The notes below the pieces were generated by a model, which did not search any database, was not told the origin of the DNA, and saw only the letters and a program-made list of their open reading frames with translations. Of a DNA stretch of 64,000 bases, positions 28,497 to 41,200 are shown piece after piece. Both the position numbers and the translations under genes were made by a program. Every line of letters starts with the position of its first letter. Positions within the stretch are counted from its first letter, which is position 1. This DNA is from Mansonella perstans (Eukaryota > Nematoda > Chromadorea > Rhabditida > Onchocercidae): contig JBAMDO010000040.1 of assembly GCA_037074765.1 (NCBI GenBank), positions 452,168 through 516,167 on the forward strand. The letters run 5' to 3'.

Positions 28497-28824
28497 GTTT
28501 GTTTATGAAAAAGTCAATTTTGTTAGAATTTAACTTAAAAAACGGTGGCCTATTTATAGTCAGTAATCTATTCATTGTTGCGAGTATTTGATGATCATGG
28601 ATTACTTCCAAAAAGACGCTATTTATTTCTTGGTTAGTAATAAATTTCAATTTGAAAAAAGTTTGTTTATGAAAAAGTCAATTTTGTTAGAATTTAACTT
28701 AAAAAACGGTGGCCTATTTATAGTCAGTAATCTATTCATTGTTGCGAGTATTTGATGATCATGGATTACTTCCAAAAAGACGTTATTTATTTCTTGGTTA
28801 GTAATAAATTTCAATTTGAAAAAA
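28497..28824. repeat. Recent 164-bp tandem duplication
   Basis: Copy 1 is 28497-28660 and copy 2 is 28661-28824, beginning GTTTGTTTATGAAAAAGTCA. I see one substitution between them (GACGCTATTT versus GACGTTATTT). It lies outside recognised genes. Confidence 0.95.
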
Positions 28825-30755
28825 CATCTAATAATTATCGAGTATATAATTGCAGCAACTATCTATCATCTTTTTAATTCCCTTTACGTATATGTTAATT
28901 ATCGAGACTGATAGCATCTTACTCACTCGTCGAAAACATCTAAATCTCTTGAACCTTCTTTCAATTATATTTCATCACCTATTAGGTCTGCTAATATCGT
29001 ATTTAAAATTGCTGCTGTTTGGTAGTGTAATACATCGAAACTTCATCAAGTAGCTTGGTAACAGACTCGGTATTGGTCGTTTAAGAATGATGGAAGAAAA
29101 CAAAAATTCCATTAAAACTGGAAAAAAAAAAAGTGACCATTAAATAGGTGGCTATGCTGGTCATGGAAGAAAACAACTTGAAATAATGAAGTTTCCAGGT
29201 AGGCAACATATAATTCTTTTGCGTAGTAATCATGTAACGATAGAACTTTGAGAATGTATGAGCAATAAGCCGTCAAAAAGTCAGCCCTGCACTCTAAATA
29301 TTAAAAGAATCCATTCAACAGTTTGAATCGAATTGCTTCCGAAAAATATTGTCTTAACTTTTCATTTTTCTTTTTCCTTTTTTCATTTCATCACAATCTC
29401 TCTGTATTTTCATTCCTTCACTTCGTTAAAATGTTTTTTAATCCATTTACTGTATTTCTGTATTTCTATTTTTAGTTGTTATCCTTAAACAGTTCATGCT
29501 TTCGTGAAATTTCAGAATTCCTGAGTGTGAATAAGCAGCAATTGCGTATCAAATTCTGATATCTTTATTGCAACAGATCCATCCAAATTTGTAGTATCTG
29601 TATTGACCGTGAATCATTTTCAACTATAATTCAAGTACTGCTGGATATCGATATAACAGGAAGTGATTAGTTGGAGCAAGAAAAAGAGAGAATAGAAATG
29701 TACACAACAGACTCTGGGACATTTTGATATTGTTTATTTTGTTGCTTTAGAATTTCTCACATAGCTTTCCACTATTATAATTCATTTCGTATTTTGTTCA
29801 TATTACAGTTTGTCCGAAAAATATGCAACAAAATTAAGTATTATTTTAGTTTAGACTGGCGAAATAGAAGATAAAAAGATGAAGATATCGAATCCTAAAG
29901 AATATCACACTCTTCCAGCACTCATTTTGTCACATTACTGCATGGAAATCAAATATTAATCAATATAGCATAGAAACTTTCAATTATTCAAAAATTTTAT
30001 ATTTCCATCGATGGTAGAGTTAAATAATACAGTTATATTTGGGATAATATTTCAATGTATTTCTATTTAATCAATTCAAATCATTTCACCTTCTGTAAGT
30101 GGTTGCCCTTGATTTTCCTTGGTATTGAATGAATAGTTGCTTTAAGAGAGAGCAAAGTGTTGCAAAAATTTACTGCAATTCATCAAAGTGACGAAAAATA
30201 GTTTGTTTACTTTACCTTTCTAAGTCTTTTAAGGCAATTTGAAAAATTAAAATCGTTGCTGTCAACACTTCGGAAATTAAAAACTATAAATTCAGCAGAA
30301 ATATGATTAAATTACGGATTCGTGCTTTTTTAAGGCTTCTGTTAGAGACGCAGATAATACGAATCGCTGTTGGTTGGGAGACAGGAAAGTGTGACAAATC
30401 TATTAGGAAAAATTAAATTAGGAAAGACAAGTGGTCAAATCATCATGCATCTGAAGTTCTTCCTAAAGTCATACTAGCTAAGGAGATATATAATCTTAAA
30501 TTATCAAGGCAAGGTAATGCAAATGAGATCGGATAGTCCTCAATATGAGGTAAATATCATGTTATCAAACATTACTTACCTAATACTTCTGTGTTAGTGA
30601 GTCAGCAATAGATGATCAAAAGGAACTTTATAACTGATGTTTTCAGCTAATTTAAATCCTAGCTACTTCAATCCTCTAAGTATAGACGTATCCAACCACT
30701 TATGCCTAATTCTATCATTCACTTAAAGCTGTAAACAAGCAAATAATTTGTAAAG

Positions 30756-30796
30756 CCGTTGTGTTGCATGTTGCAACTCAACATGCAACACAACGG
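30756..30796. repeat. Perfect 18-bp inverted repeat with 5-nt loop upstream of TDP1
   Basis: CCGTTGTGTTGCATGTTG (30756-30773), loop CAACT, and its exact reverse complement (30779-30796). It lies about 170 bp before the TDP1 start and could be a fold-back element, a protein-binding site or a transcript hairpin. Confidence 0.9.
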
Positions 30797-30962
30797 TTGC
30801 AACGCTTGTAACGTGTAATTTTTTTTCATGTAAAATGTTGTTTTTCTTCTTAAATGTTTTGTTGCAACACTTTTAACGTGTAATTGCGTATGATTGTTGT
30901 GTGATTTACGATGTTAAAGCGAGTATTACTGAATGAATTGATTTTGTTTGTTTCTTTGTTTT

Positions 30963-30964
30963 AG
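30963..30964 (+). promoter_or_regulatory. Probable spliced-leader acceptor of TDP1
   Basis: The pyrimidine-rich TTTCTTTGTTTTAG ends only 2 nt before the ATG at 30967. A 2-nt leader is typical of nematode trans-spliced messages and uncommon for cis-spliced 5'UTRs. Confidence 0.6.
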
Positions 30965-30966
30965 AA

Positions 30967-33900
30967 ATGAAACGTGGAATGATTGATACTTCTGTATGTA
31001 CGAGTGAAGAATGTGGTGATTTTTTGATTCAGAAAGATCGGATGGAAAATGAATCAGAAAGATTGGATGGGAAACGTGTAAAACAAAATTATTTAGCGGA
31101 TAGATTGTACTTCAACAAGGTTTGTTTCATACATAGATCATATCAGTATTGCTTAGTATCGAATTTTCTATCTCTGGTTCTCAACTTTTCAGCAATTCTT
31201 TAAAATCATCAGGAAGGATTTTACGAGAAAATATATTACTCGCAGTTAGAGATTGGAGCAAGAAACAGAAGGAGAGTGAAAAAATCGAAAGGGAAGAAGC
31301 AAAAAACGAGAGCGAATCAAAACAATTCCTTTACTTTGACCATATTAAGGCGTTATACTTATCATTCGTTTTAGGTTGTAGGTATAGCGGAACAATATAA
31401 TGTAAATGCTTTTTCACTCGCGGAATTGCTGGAACTTATCTCACCCGTAGCATCAATTCATTTCAATTTCATGATCGATCTTCGTTGGCTACTTATGTAA
31501 GTACTTCGATATTAATAATATTTAAGACATATATCATCTTCAATTTTGTACAGTGTCCCAAGTAGATGTTTGGTAAGTAAATTACGTTTATCTTTTTGTT
31601 TCTATACAACAAACCTTTGAACATGAAACATAAATTACAAAGTATTGTGAATTGTGGTGATTATTATTGCTGTCATATTAATTAGTGTAAATTAAATTAA
31701 ATTAACATAAATCAAACTGGTTTTGTTAGCCATATTTATATTAATTGTCGAATAGCCTCTAATTTGCCAGGTATTGCGCACAAAACAAGCCCGTTTGTTA
31801 TCATATATCGTTTTACATAATTTATTTGATCTTTTATATTTCTCAAGTAAGTTAATAAAGTCCGGAATTAGGGAGAAAATTTTAAATTTTAAGTTTGTTA
31901 TTTATTACTTTTTAATGCCTTTTCATGATGTCGAAAACCAGTAAAGACATATACGCTGTTATCAATGTCGACTGTACCGATTGTGAAGCGTTATGAAGAA
32001 GTGTGAAATAAGCATTAAATATTTTATGCCTAATGCCGATTTTATGGTTTGCATTAAATTTTAAAATTTGACCTATATTTGGTTTTTACAAATTACATTT
32101 ATAGGCAGTATCCAGGCCATTTACGACAAGGACCAATCACATTAATTGTAGGCGAAAGAATGGGAACTGACTTCACATTAACTAAAACTGCAGTAAAGCA
32201 GTGTGGAGTAAATAACGTTAGTGTTGGACGGGCGCGCTTATTGATACCATTCGGGACGCATCATTCCAAAATTTCCATTTTTGAAAGCAGTTCTGGGAGA
32301 GTACATGTCGTTGTTTCAACTGCCAATTTGTTGGAAAACGACTGGGACTTCAAAACACAAGCATTCTACCATTGTAGTGGAAGTGAAGTTAGTGCAATGC
32401 ATGTTTAGTATTATGTGATTCTACGCAGTGGTGATCATGTCTTATCTTCCTGCTAGAGAATAAGTAGATAGAAATTGTTTAATAGTCTGCACTGTAACTT
32501 ATAAAAGCGTACTTTTTATCATGTCTTGTGTAGAACTTTGCTACTATCTAGAAATGTAATGTTATGAATTAGAGTTTTGCAGTTGGAATTATTGAAAAAT
32601 AGTTTTATGTTGTGAATATTTTCAGCCGGCTGCTGGTGACAGTTCCAAGCGAAATGGATCAGATTTTCAGGCTGATTTAGTAAAATACTTGGACGAATAT
32701 AAAACAAGTCAAGATTGGAGTCTTATCGAACACTGGCGAGATCGTATTGCTAACACTGATTTGTCCCATGTCAGGGCAAGAATTATTTACTCTGTGCCAG
32801 GAGCTTATAAAGGTCATCTTGTTCATTTTATTTTATTTCTTGCATTTTTTTTCCTTTTTTTTTTATATATATAGCCTTAAAATGACTTGAAAAGGTAATT
32901 TCGATAGTTTGTAGGGGGTTCAAACAACTTAAAGAAGGCATTATTGTTATTTGTAACTCAAAATACACAATAACAGGTAATATCCTCGAAATGCTGCTAC
33001 ATTAGTCATTAGTCATCTAGTTCAGTCTATGTGTGATTTTTTTGTGTTGCTTCAGCTTGTAGCTCATGTTTATAAAGATTTAATTTCAGGTGTTCAGTTA
33101 ACGAGATATGGTCACCCAAGATTGCGTGTGGTATTGAAGGAACTGTTCGGGAGTGTAAAGATGGACGATTTCACTTATCATGCTCAGTTCAGCTCACTCG
33201 GTAGCCTTGGAGCAGCACCAGAGTATTGGCTTACGGGACAGTTTTTAAATAGTCTTTCTGGTGGTGCAGAAACAGGTTTATTTAAAATTACTTGCGTTTG
33301 GATAGTAAGGAGTTTCTCTAATTTAAAAATGGTGGTCGTTTTTCCCATTAAGTGTGCTAATTTTGAAGATGGCAAACATTTGCGAATTATCTATCCTTGC
33401 GTGGAAGATGTCCGAAATTCTAACGAAGGATACGTAGCAGGTGCATCGCTCCCTTACAGTAATAATGTGGCAACAAAGCAGCCATATTTGCTTAATTTCA
33501 TGCACAAATGGCGTAGTGATCGTCTAGGGCGTTCTCATGCTATGCCACATATCAAGACATACGCAGCTTTTGCTAAGAACGCTCTAAAACCATCTTGGTT
33601 GCTTGTCACTAGTGCCAACCTGTCTAAGGTACGATTCATTCACCTTCATTTATTTGCAGACTCGTCTCAAAAAACTTCAGTAACTGACATTAATATTTGA
33701 CCAAAAATAGGCGTATGAAAGGTACAATAAAGGGGATATTTTTGCGGTTATCACTGTCTTTTGCGTCGGATTGTTGCGTAATTTATAATTTTTCCAGGCG
33801 GCTTGGGGTGATTACCATTCAAAAAAAGCACAGTTAACTATTCGGTCCTATGAATTTGGCTTGTTGTTCACTGATCCTGAGTCTTTGGATATGTTACCGT

Positions 33901-33998
33901 ATGATTTGCCTTTGACAAAGTATGGTGACAACGACCGTGTGTGGATAGTAGATAAGGCATACAGGAAGCCAGATATGTTCCGAAAAACCTGGCCGTAA
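30967..33998 (+). CDS. Tyrosyl-DNA phosphodiesterase 1, six exons
   Basis: TDP1 hydrolyses the bond between DNA 3' ends and the topoisomerase I tyrosine. Exons 30967-31119, 31375-31496, 32105-32387, 32626-32812, 33090-33628 and 33798-33998 total 1,485 nt in one frame (494 aa; human about 608, with a longer N-tail). Both HKD-type catalytic motifs are present: IPFGTHHSKISIF (first His/Lys) followed by VSTANLLENDWDFKTQ, and MPHIKTYAAFAK (second His/Lys) followed by LVTSANLSKAAWG. Other family blocks are GQFSSLGSLGA (from AQFSSLGSLGA), IRSYEFGLLF and the C-terminal YDLPLTKYGDNDRVW. The exon 1-2 join (LYFNK / VVGIAEQYN) matches the human FYLTRVSGI region. The C-terminus (KTWP) ends close to where human TDP1 ends. 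An in-frame stretch around 33280-33355 may hide a small unspliced intron. Confidence 0.95.
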
Positions 33999-34484
33999 GT
34001 TATTTCTGCCAATATTATTTCTTCACAGCGCTACTGAATCGCCATAGTTCGTGTACAGGAGCATTATCAAAAAGTTTTAAATGTTCCTGATTGTGCTTTG
34101 TAATTCTTGCTTCTGTTTGCTATTGTAGACAGAAGTTCACATTTCTTAAAATGCGGGTAGAATTTAAGGACGGAAATAACGTACTGAATATTATATGTAA
34201 CAACAATTAGAAAGAAATATACAGATGCCACCTTTATTTCTTCACGGAGAGCGGCATTAGATCCCTTGAGTTTTCAAGTGGAATCTCCAGGTTGAGAACT
34301 TATTATTAGTACAGTTGTCCAGAATCTCTACAAAACTCGTGTTTTGAACCGCCGGGAAGTAGTAAGTAAGATACTGAGCTTTGTAACCCTTTTCTTGAAT
34401 TCAATGCATTACCGTTGCTGATGCGAAGTTTGACCAAAATGAATTGCACTGACTGGACAGTTCTAGTGGTCTTGCCGATCGATA

Positions 34485-34490
34485 AATAAA
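34485..34490 (+). terminator. Candidate TDP1 poly(A) signal AATAAA
   Basis: Canonical hexamer 487 nt after the TDP1 stop. Other AT-rich variants occur nearby, so the site actually used is uncertain. Confidence 0.35.
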
Positions 34491-35185
34491 ATAACAATAT
34501 ATATGAAATCAATGCTTTATTATAATGATTGATATATTCAGTGCACAGAGATGTGTAATTTTTTCCAGTATTCCTTGTAATGTTTCAATGTGTACGTGTA
34601 AATAAATTTATATATCTTATTTTCTTGAGTGCTTTATGAATAAATTATTTCTGTTTGCTTATTCAGTCCTGATCACTGTAGATATCAACACATTATTTTT
34701 CAAAATACGAAGTTTAAAGATGAAATAAAGGGATCTAGATTTTGAAAATTTGTGTTTGTATGAAAAAATGGAGTAGGAAATGAAACGATGTGATAGAATT
34801 GTAGCTTAACTTGTGATCTAACGAGAATTACGTTGTCTGGATTATGTGTGGCTCAAGTTTTTTATTTGTATCTGCTCACATATTTGATTTTCGGGATCCA
34901 GTTTTAATAGTTATTCTAACTATTGTGATTACTTGGCCAGACTCATTATTTCATTTCATGTTTGCTTTAATTTTAATGATGCATAATGAATTAAATAGAT
35001 CAGGTTTTAAATTCATGATTAATTGATAGCAAGGGTTTGTTATTGTATTAATCAAGCTTGCTTTGTATAAAATTAAACAGTGTTGGGAAATTAACTATTC
35101 CATACATTTATAGGTGGTTCAAGGGTATGATTGAATTAACGAACACATTTTAGTCTTTCTTGAAAGAAATTGTTTCTAATCTTGC

Positions 35186-35187
35186 AG
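35186..35187 (+). promoter_or_regulatory. Probable spliced-leader acceptor, NEDD8 protease gene
   Basis: TTTCTAATCTTGCAG ends a single base before the ATG at 35189. A 1-nt leader between acceptor and start codon strongly suggests trans-splicing. Confidence 0.6.
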
Positions 35188-35188
35188 T

Positions 35189-36816
35189 ATGGCGAAATCT
35201 GGAAAATGTGTCCTGTCGTTTGGTGATACTGTGCTTTATGAATCTGATTTGAAAGCGCTGGAAAATGGACGGTGGCTTAGTGATCCCGTTATTTCGTTCG
35301 CATTCGAATACTTCCACAATAGTACGTTGGATGAGACTAGGAAAAGCAAAGTTTGTTTGTATCCATATCATTTTTATTCTTCGAGAAAAAGTATTTGGCT
35401 GCAAGTTGTTGAGATTCAAACTTTATGGAAGATGTTTTCGACAGTGAATCGATAGTCGGCCATTGTTCTGCTGGATAGGGAGTGTGATTTGTGCCAAAAT
35501 GCTAGGACGACGTGTTATTAAGGAAGTTGAGAAAGTGAGGAAGCAGTCGTTAATTTCAGATTAGCTTTATAAATGCAGCAGTATGTCAGCTAATTAAACT
35601 AACCGGAACGAATGAAGCGGCAGAGCTTCTCGATGAGCTTACACTTAAAGAAAAAGAGCATGTCATTTTGGTTGTCAATGATCATGACGATCCGTCAAGG
35701 AGCGGTGGAAGTCACTGGTCATTGCTTATATGTCGCCGGAATCTTCGACCTCATTTTCTGATCATTGATAGCGCACAGGGAACCAGTTCAGCGAATCGGA
35801 AACCGACGGATAAGGTATCTCTTGGAATTGTAAAAGGTGTTTGCTGAAATCAAGGAATTGTGTATTGCGAATTCGAGAAACTATACCATTTGCGAATAGT
35901 GAAGGATTAACAGCATTATATTTCCATACATCTTGCTTTATTGATGGATAGTTTCATTTTGATATAATTACAATGAAAAAAGTGTTCCTAATTCAGAAAA
36001 AGAATTGAAATTGCAAATCAGTTAAAGGGTTGAAATCAATGTTAGAAATTATTATCAAGTACAGAAGTAGTTTTTGGTTTTTCTTTTTTCATATGTAAAA
36101 TGAAGCAATTACTTTATTTTTTTTCTTATTTTGCGTAGGTTTTTTACAAACTTTACCTAAGAACATTATACTCTTTGAAATGCTCTATGAATCACTGCGT
36201 TAATGTTTCTTATGCTTCAGTTAATTCAAACACTGGCAAAATATTTTGGGCTTCCCATAGATATACGAATCGAGCGAGCCACAAAGCAGTATAATAGCAT
36301 GGATTGTGGAATGTTTGTTATTGAATTTACTCGACATTATATCGAGGTTTGTTGAGAATTTTGTCCTGTCATTTATATTTCAGTAATACCATATCTGAAA
36401 ACTTTTATGCGACATCATTTGCTTAACAAATAGTTGAATCACTGGCAATAAAAAATAGCTAAATATGGCCTAGATATACTGCGAAACAGCAGTGATGGTG
36501 AAAAAGATTTGTTAATTGCATCCCATGGTATGATTGCACTAGAATTTATGATAGTATACTCTTTTTCCAATATCAAGTTATCCAGAAGGACTAATACTGA
36601 GTTAAGTTTAAGCTGAATGTGCTTTGAGCTTCCATCTTGTGGAGGACTGTTCATGCCACTATACTGTGTTTGGAAGGTAATCAAGTTACAACTGCTCCAA
36701 TTTGTAGAGTTTGAAACGGGATGAATTCAGTGTGATTTCACGCACTGAAGGCAGATGATGTTAAGAAGCAACGGAAGGTGTGGGGTTCATTGATTCGTTC
36801 ATTGGCCGAAGAGTAG
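35189..36816 (+). CDS. SENP8/DEN1-like NEDD8-specific protease (C. elegans ulp-3 type)
   Basis: C48-family cysteine protease that processes NEDD8 and removes it from substrates. Exons 35189-35350, 35560-35814 and 36221-36346 join in phase 0. The product opens VLSFGDTVLYESDLKAL...GRWLSDPVISFAFEYF, like human SENP8 (LDPPSWLNDHIIGFAFEYF). The catalytic set is complete: His in GGSHWSLLI, Asp in FLIIDSAQG, Gln in ATKQYNSMDCGMFV and Cys in the same block. The C-terminal end is seen at 36751-36816 (DDVKKQRKVWGSLIRSLAEE then TAG), matching human ITKKRGEWKDLIATLAKK. The link from 36346 is unclear: 36701 onward reads SLKRDEFSVISRTEG in another frame, and the only in-phase acceptor for the final block (CACTGAAG, 36750) is weak. 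Either a splice I have not identified or a one-base break. Confidence 0.9.
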
Positions 36817-36990
36817 GAGAGAACTTTTCTTGTCATCCATAATTCTTTTGCTGACTGGCACTTATTTTTGCAGTAGTAACAGCTAACCGCATGATTATTC
36901 AGCTTATTTCGATGCTAATCTAATTGCCCTTTTCCACATTTCCTTTTTTGTTGTTTGTTTCATTTGTTTGCTTACATTTTTTGTCGCGCC

Positions 36991-36996
36991 AATAAA
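36991..36996 (+). terminator. Candidate poly(A) signal AATAAA, NEDD8 protease gene
   Basis: Canonical hexamer 175 nt downstream of the stop codon at 36814-36816, a reasonable 3'UTR length. Confidence 0.5.
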
Positions 36997-37830
36997 ACAG
37001 AATTATTCCCTTTCTGAATTGAGATTGCTGCTTATTTAGATTCTTAATTCCATTTCCATTTATCTTTTAGTTTGTTTTCTGTCATAAGCAGTTCAGTCCA
37101 AGCACTGCCTGAGAATGTCTTTCCGTTTAAAAACGCAAATATCGCTTTTCCCGAAAATATTGTTCACAGTTTCTTTCTCTATCTTCAAATTTTTTCTTGC
37201 GTTGTGCTTGCACTGCGAAGTTTATTTTAGCATTGGTATCAACTTTTTTCATATATTTACTGTCCGAAATAGTCGTTTATTTACGATAGAAATGACTGTT
37301 TTTGCATCCCAATCCTTGCGGCGCATTAATATGAAAAGACTTCGAAACTTTCGTTCTGGATTTTTCAGTACTCGACTTATAATCCATTATTTTTTGACAG
37401 GTGAACTATAATGTCAACGAAGCTGTAATTTTAAATAGAAGTTACAAATTTCTTTTTACTGTAGCCTCCGTTTTTTATCAGTTTTTGTGTTCTTGTATTT
37501 TTTGTAAGTATTTTTCAATCTTTCTGAGATTGAATGTCGGGTACAAACCCTTATCATCTTTTATGTTGATTTGTTTCATTTTATTTATCTAATTATCGCT
37601 GCTTATGTCATGATGCAAGCTTTAATTGTGCTGTTTATGATTCAAACATCATTTCTGGAAAAAGTTGGGAATTGAAGGTGTAAATGGGAAGAGAGCGAGT
37701 TCTATTGATTTCCTAATCATGATAAATTGTTTTTAATGGAAAATATTACTTAATTTAATACAAATCCTCATTATTTGTGTTATCCATGACAGACTGCATG
37801 TGATCCTGATGCAATGGCTGTAAAAGATCT

Positions 37831-37832
<2 letters not shown>

Positions 37833-37865
<33 letters not shown>
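37833..37865. repeat. Uninterrupted poly(A) tract, about 33 nt
   Basis: Longest A run in the window. It could be a microsatellite or the tail of an old retrocopy; I see no coding remnant directly upstream. Confidence 0.9.
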
Positions 37866-37868
<3 letters not shown>

Positions 37869-38294
37869 GCAGAAAACGGCTCTCAAGTAGTTTAAATATT
37901 TCTGTTGTTTATCCAGCAGTATGATCTCTGTGTATTTACTGAGCTTATTAATGAATCTTTGTATTTTCTAGAATTGTTACGTATCATTTCTTCATTCCTG
38001 TATTGTGGAAAAGAACGCGTTTTTTACCTCGTTATTATTTGCATTCCAGAGTTGTTTGAGAATGAATTAGGCTAACAATTTCCTTATTTTAGAACTAGAT
38101 AAGCTTAGAGAGTTACTATTTATGCAGCGGATTCATTGGTAATGTTTGGCTACATAATGAGTATTTTTGTTTTTATAACATTAAATGAGTTTTTTTAATG
38201 AGTTTTTATAACATTAAAAAAAAAAAAAGAAAAAGTGTTATGTAAAAAAAATAAAATACTGTTATAATGAAGGTTATCGAAGCATCCTGCTTAA

Positions 38295-41200
38295 TTAGAT
38301 GTTAGTGTTTCGGTCCCGACTGTTCAGTTTTATTAAACTGCATTGTTTTCTTGGCTTTCTTGAAGCTCTCAGGAATCTTTCCGGCTTCTTTCGATTTACT
38401 ATCTTTACGGCGCCAGTGTGAGATCTATGTCCAGATCTCATATTGGCGCTGTACAAAAAAAAATTATTGTGCCGATTGAAAACTGTTTGTATGAATTTGG
38501 TTGCGCAACATTACTGGAAAGTGGTAATGAAGTGTGATTAATGATTTATTGGAAGTGAAATGAGTAAACATAGAAGGTGGATGCTTTTTTACAGTAGATC
38601 TTTTTGGCAAATTTCAACAGAGAACGTTTTCAGCGTAGTTATGTGATTTTCGATTCTCTAATTTTCATCATAAAATGCTCTGGCTATTTTGTTTTTTTCA
38701 AAAGTTTGGAATATCAAAACTCGTTATGTCAAAGTTTTTTGAAATTTCTGTGACTTTAACTTAACAGTATTTAATATAACCCTGCACATACATATTTCGT
38801 AGTAGTTACCGTCCTCCCACATTTTAAATTCTGAACGAGAGTATTTCCCAATTTCCGAAATTAAATGATTTCGATTTCTTTTAAAGCCTTCCTTAATTAA
38901 ACGATGTTGTAATTGGACTGTTAGTAATGCTATTGTTGTATGTTATTGTTATTTAATTACTGCTAACCACTGTTCTTTGGTAAAATAGAGCAAAATTTTA
39001 AGTGTTAGGACCTCATTTTAGATTTAGATCTGCATAGAAATATTAAAAAAATTTTCGAATTTCATCATATATAGGGTGTAATTTCCTTATGATAATGATA
39101 GTGCAACACTTATTGTTTTGTTTATTGCTGTTAATCACTGTTATAATTTTATGTTGTAATAGTGATTATTTTGTTTCACTGATTTCAACATTTTTTATAA
39201 TTAACGGTGAAAAACAAAATAAACGATAGTGTACTTTTCCCTAATTTTGACAAGAAATAATGTAGGAAAATATATATGAGGAAATATTTTTGCCGCTCCT
39301 GCACTTTGTTTTCTGTTTTGGCGTTATTTTTTTATTTTGACTACTCATAAATGAATTGATTTTGAATAAGTTTGAACACTTTGAACATATAAGGGGCACA
39401 TTACACTTCTAGGTTGCACTTTTTTTTTTACAATTGATTTCGAGAAAAATTTCCGCGAGTTATCGTCTTTTAAGTGAACATATAAGGAGCCACATTACAC
39501 ATCATTCATTTCATGTTTTTACTTCGAGAAAGATTTTTTATTTTTCCATTGCAGTGTTTTTCATTTGCCAAAATTTTCTTTTATATCAAAATAAGAGATA
39601 TCTGCACTTATAGCCTGTAACAGAGTTAACTTGAGGAGTATTTCATTTCTTTAATGCTAGTGAAGTAGCAGTTAATTGGAGTTTTCTGTTGGATGAATTT
39701 TTTTGTTATTCGCTATAAATGAGCAAATGACGAGGATATTCATACCTTGTTCACGGTCATATATTTCTCTGAAGGAAATCGTTGGATATTTCCCTGGCAA
39801 AATTATTGAAATGAACAGGTTACCGTCAAAGGGAACATTCATGCTCTTATAAAAGCCAGTTTTATTAATTTTCAAATATTTCAATTGCTTTTAATTGATA
39901 CCATACAGTTAATTTTAGTACATGTTAAATCAATTTTTTAGAATTGATCTGTTGTGGTGTTGACTGGTGAGTGTAGTTGGAGACATGATTAGTCATGGAA
40001 ATATGATTCCTCCTATATTAGATGGTTTAAAAAATTAATAAGTCAAAAGAGTTGTTTAGGACGATAATTACGATCAACGAATAATTTGAATTCGTAGATA
40101 AAATTTTGCTTTCTTTGAGAATTATCCAGAATAATATAGTGTTATGACTGTGGTAAAGGAGTCCCACCTGTTAGAATTGATTGAATTAGAGGAAAGAAAC
40201 AACAAAAATTATACGATTTACAATATACTATGACATCTCTGTTCTTTGAAACTGTGGAATTCGTTCAAATTCATCATTTTAGTGACGGCTCTGTTTCAAA
40301 TGCCAATTATATATAATTAATCAATGAGTAGATAGAATCAACAATAAAAATTACAAACTTCTTCTTCTCTACTGAAAAATATGCTATCGTTCACTAAACA
40401 GTGATACAAATAAGTTTGCCAATATAACATATAAACAAGAATGTAATAGATCGGATAATTAGTATAAATTATGTATCAATTAGTATAAATTATGCTGGCA
40501 GTATAAATTATGTATGCCTATTAGTATAAATTATTTATCAATTAGTATAAATTATGCTGGCAGTATAAATTATGTATAAGCCTATTAGTATAAATTATGT
40601 ATCAATTAGTATAAATGCTGGCATTATTATGTATAAGTATTATATAATTATAATTATGCTGGCAGTATAAATTATGTATAAGCCTATTAGTATAAATTAT
40701 TTATCAATTAGTATAAATTATGCTGGCAGTATAAATTATGTATAAGCCTATTAGTATAAATTATGTATCAATTAGTATAAATTATGCTGGCAGTATAAAT
40801 TATGTATAAGCCTATTAGTATAAATTATGTATCAATTAGTATAAATTATGCTGGCAGTATAAATTATGTATAAGCCTATTAGTATAAATTATGTATCAAT
40901 TAGTATAAATTATGCTGGTGAATTTTATTTAAAGATTAAATCCAGATTTATTTAGGAGTTATATATAGTGAAGAAGATTTTTGAGTGTTCTGAAATATTT
41001 TATTTAAATATTTGATTTTTGACGAAATTTATGCAATTTATATAACATCGTTGCTATTTATACTGAAGTATCGTACAAACAGTGTAAAGAAATATTTTTG
41101 TTAGTACTGCTATAATATATAATTGATTCAATTGAAGCAAGCTGGAGGCCTTTATACGTTGTTGCAACTGGATAACATGTTCTCGGATTATTGATTATAA

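Larger units (their letters stand above)
27388..30962. other. Intergenic region between BTAF1 and TDP1
   Basis: AT-rich spacer that includes the BTAF1 3'UTR and the TDP1 promoter. It holds a poly(A) run near 27721-27739, a retrotransposon relic, a 164-bp tandem duplication and a hairpin, listed separately. No host gene recognised. Confidence 0.5.
33999..35187. other. Intergenic region between TDP1 and the NEDD8 protease gene
   Basis: Contains the TDP1 3'UTR (AATAAA at 34485-34490, also ATAAATAA-type runs near 34600) and the next promoter. No gene recognised. The 1.2-kb gap is too long for a typical nematode operon spacing of about 100 bp. Confidence 0.55.

Noticed and set aside
31205..31373. 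Open stretch between TDP1 exons 1 and 2 that could be an extra exon
   Set aside because: Skipping it joins LYFNK directly to VVGIAEQYN in phase 0 and matches the human TDP1 alignment; including it adds a Lys-rich insert and a stop before the next exon.
37115..37411. 98-codon plus-strand ORF
   Set aside because: Phe/Leu/Ile-rich translation typical of T-rich DNA, no acceptor and no recognisable motif.
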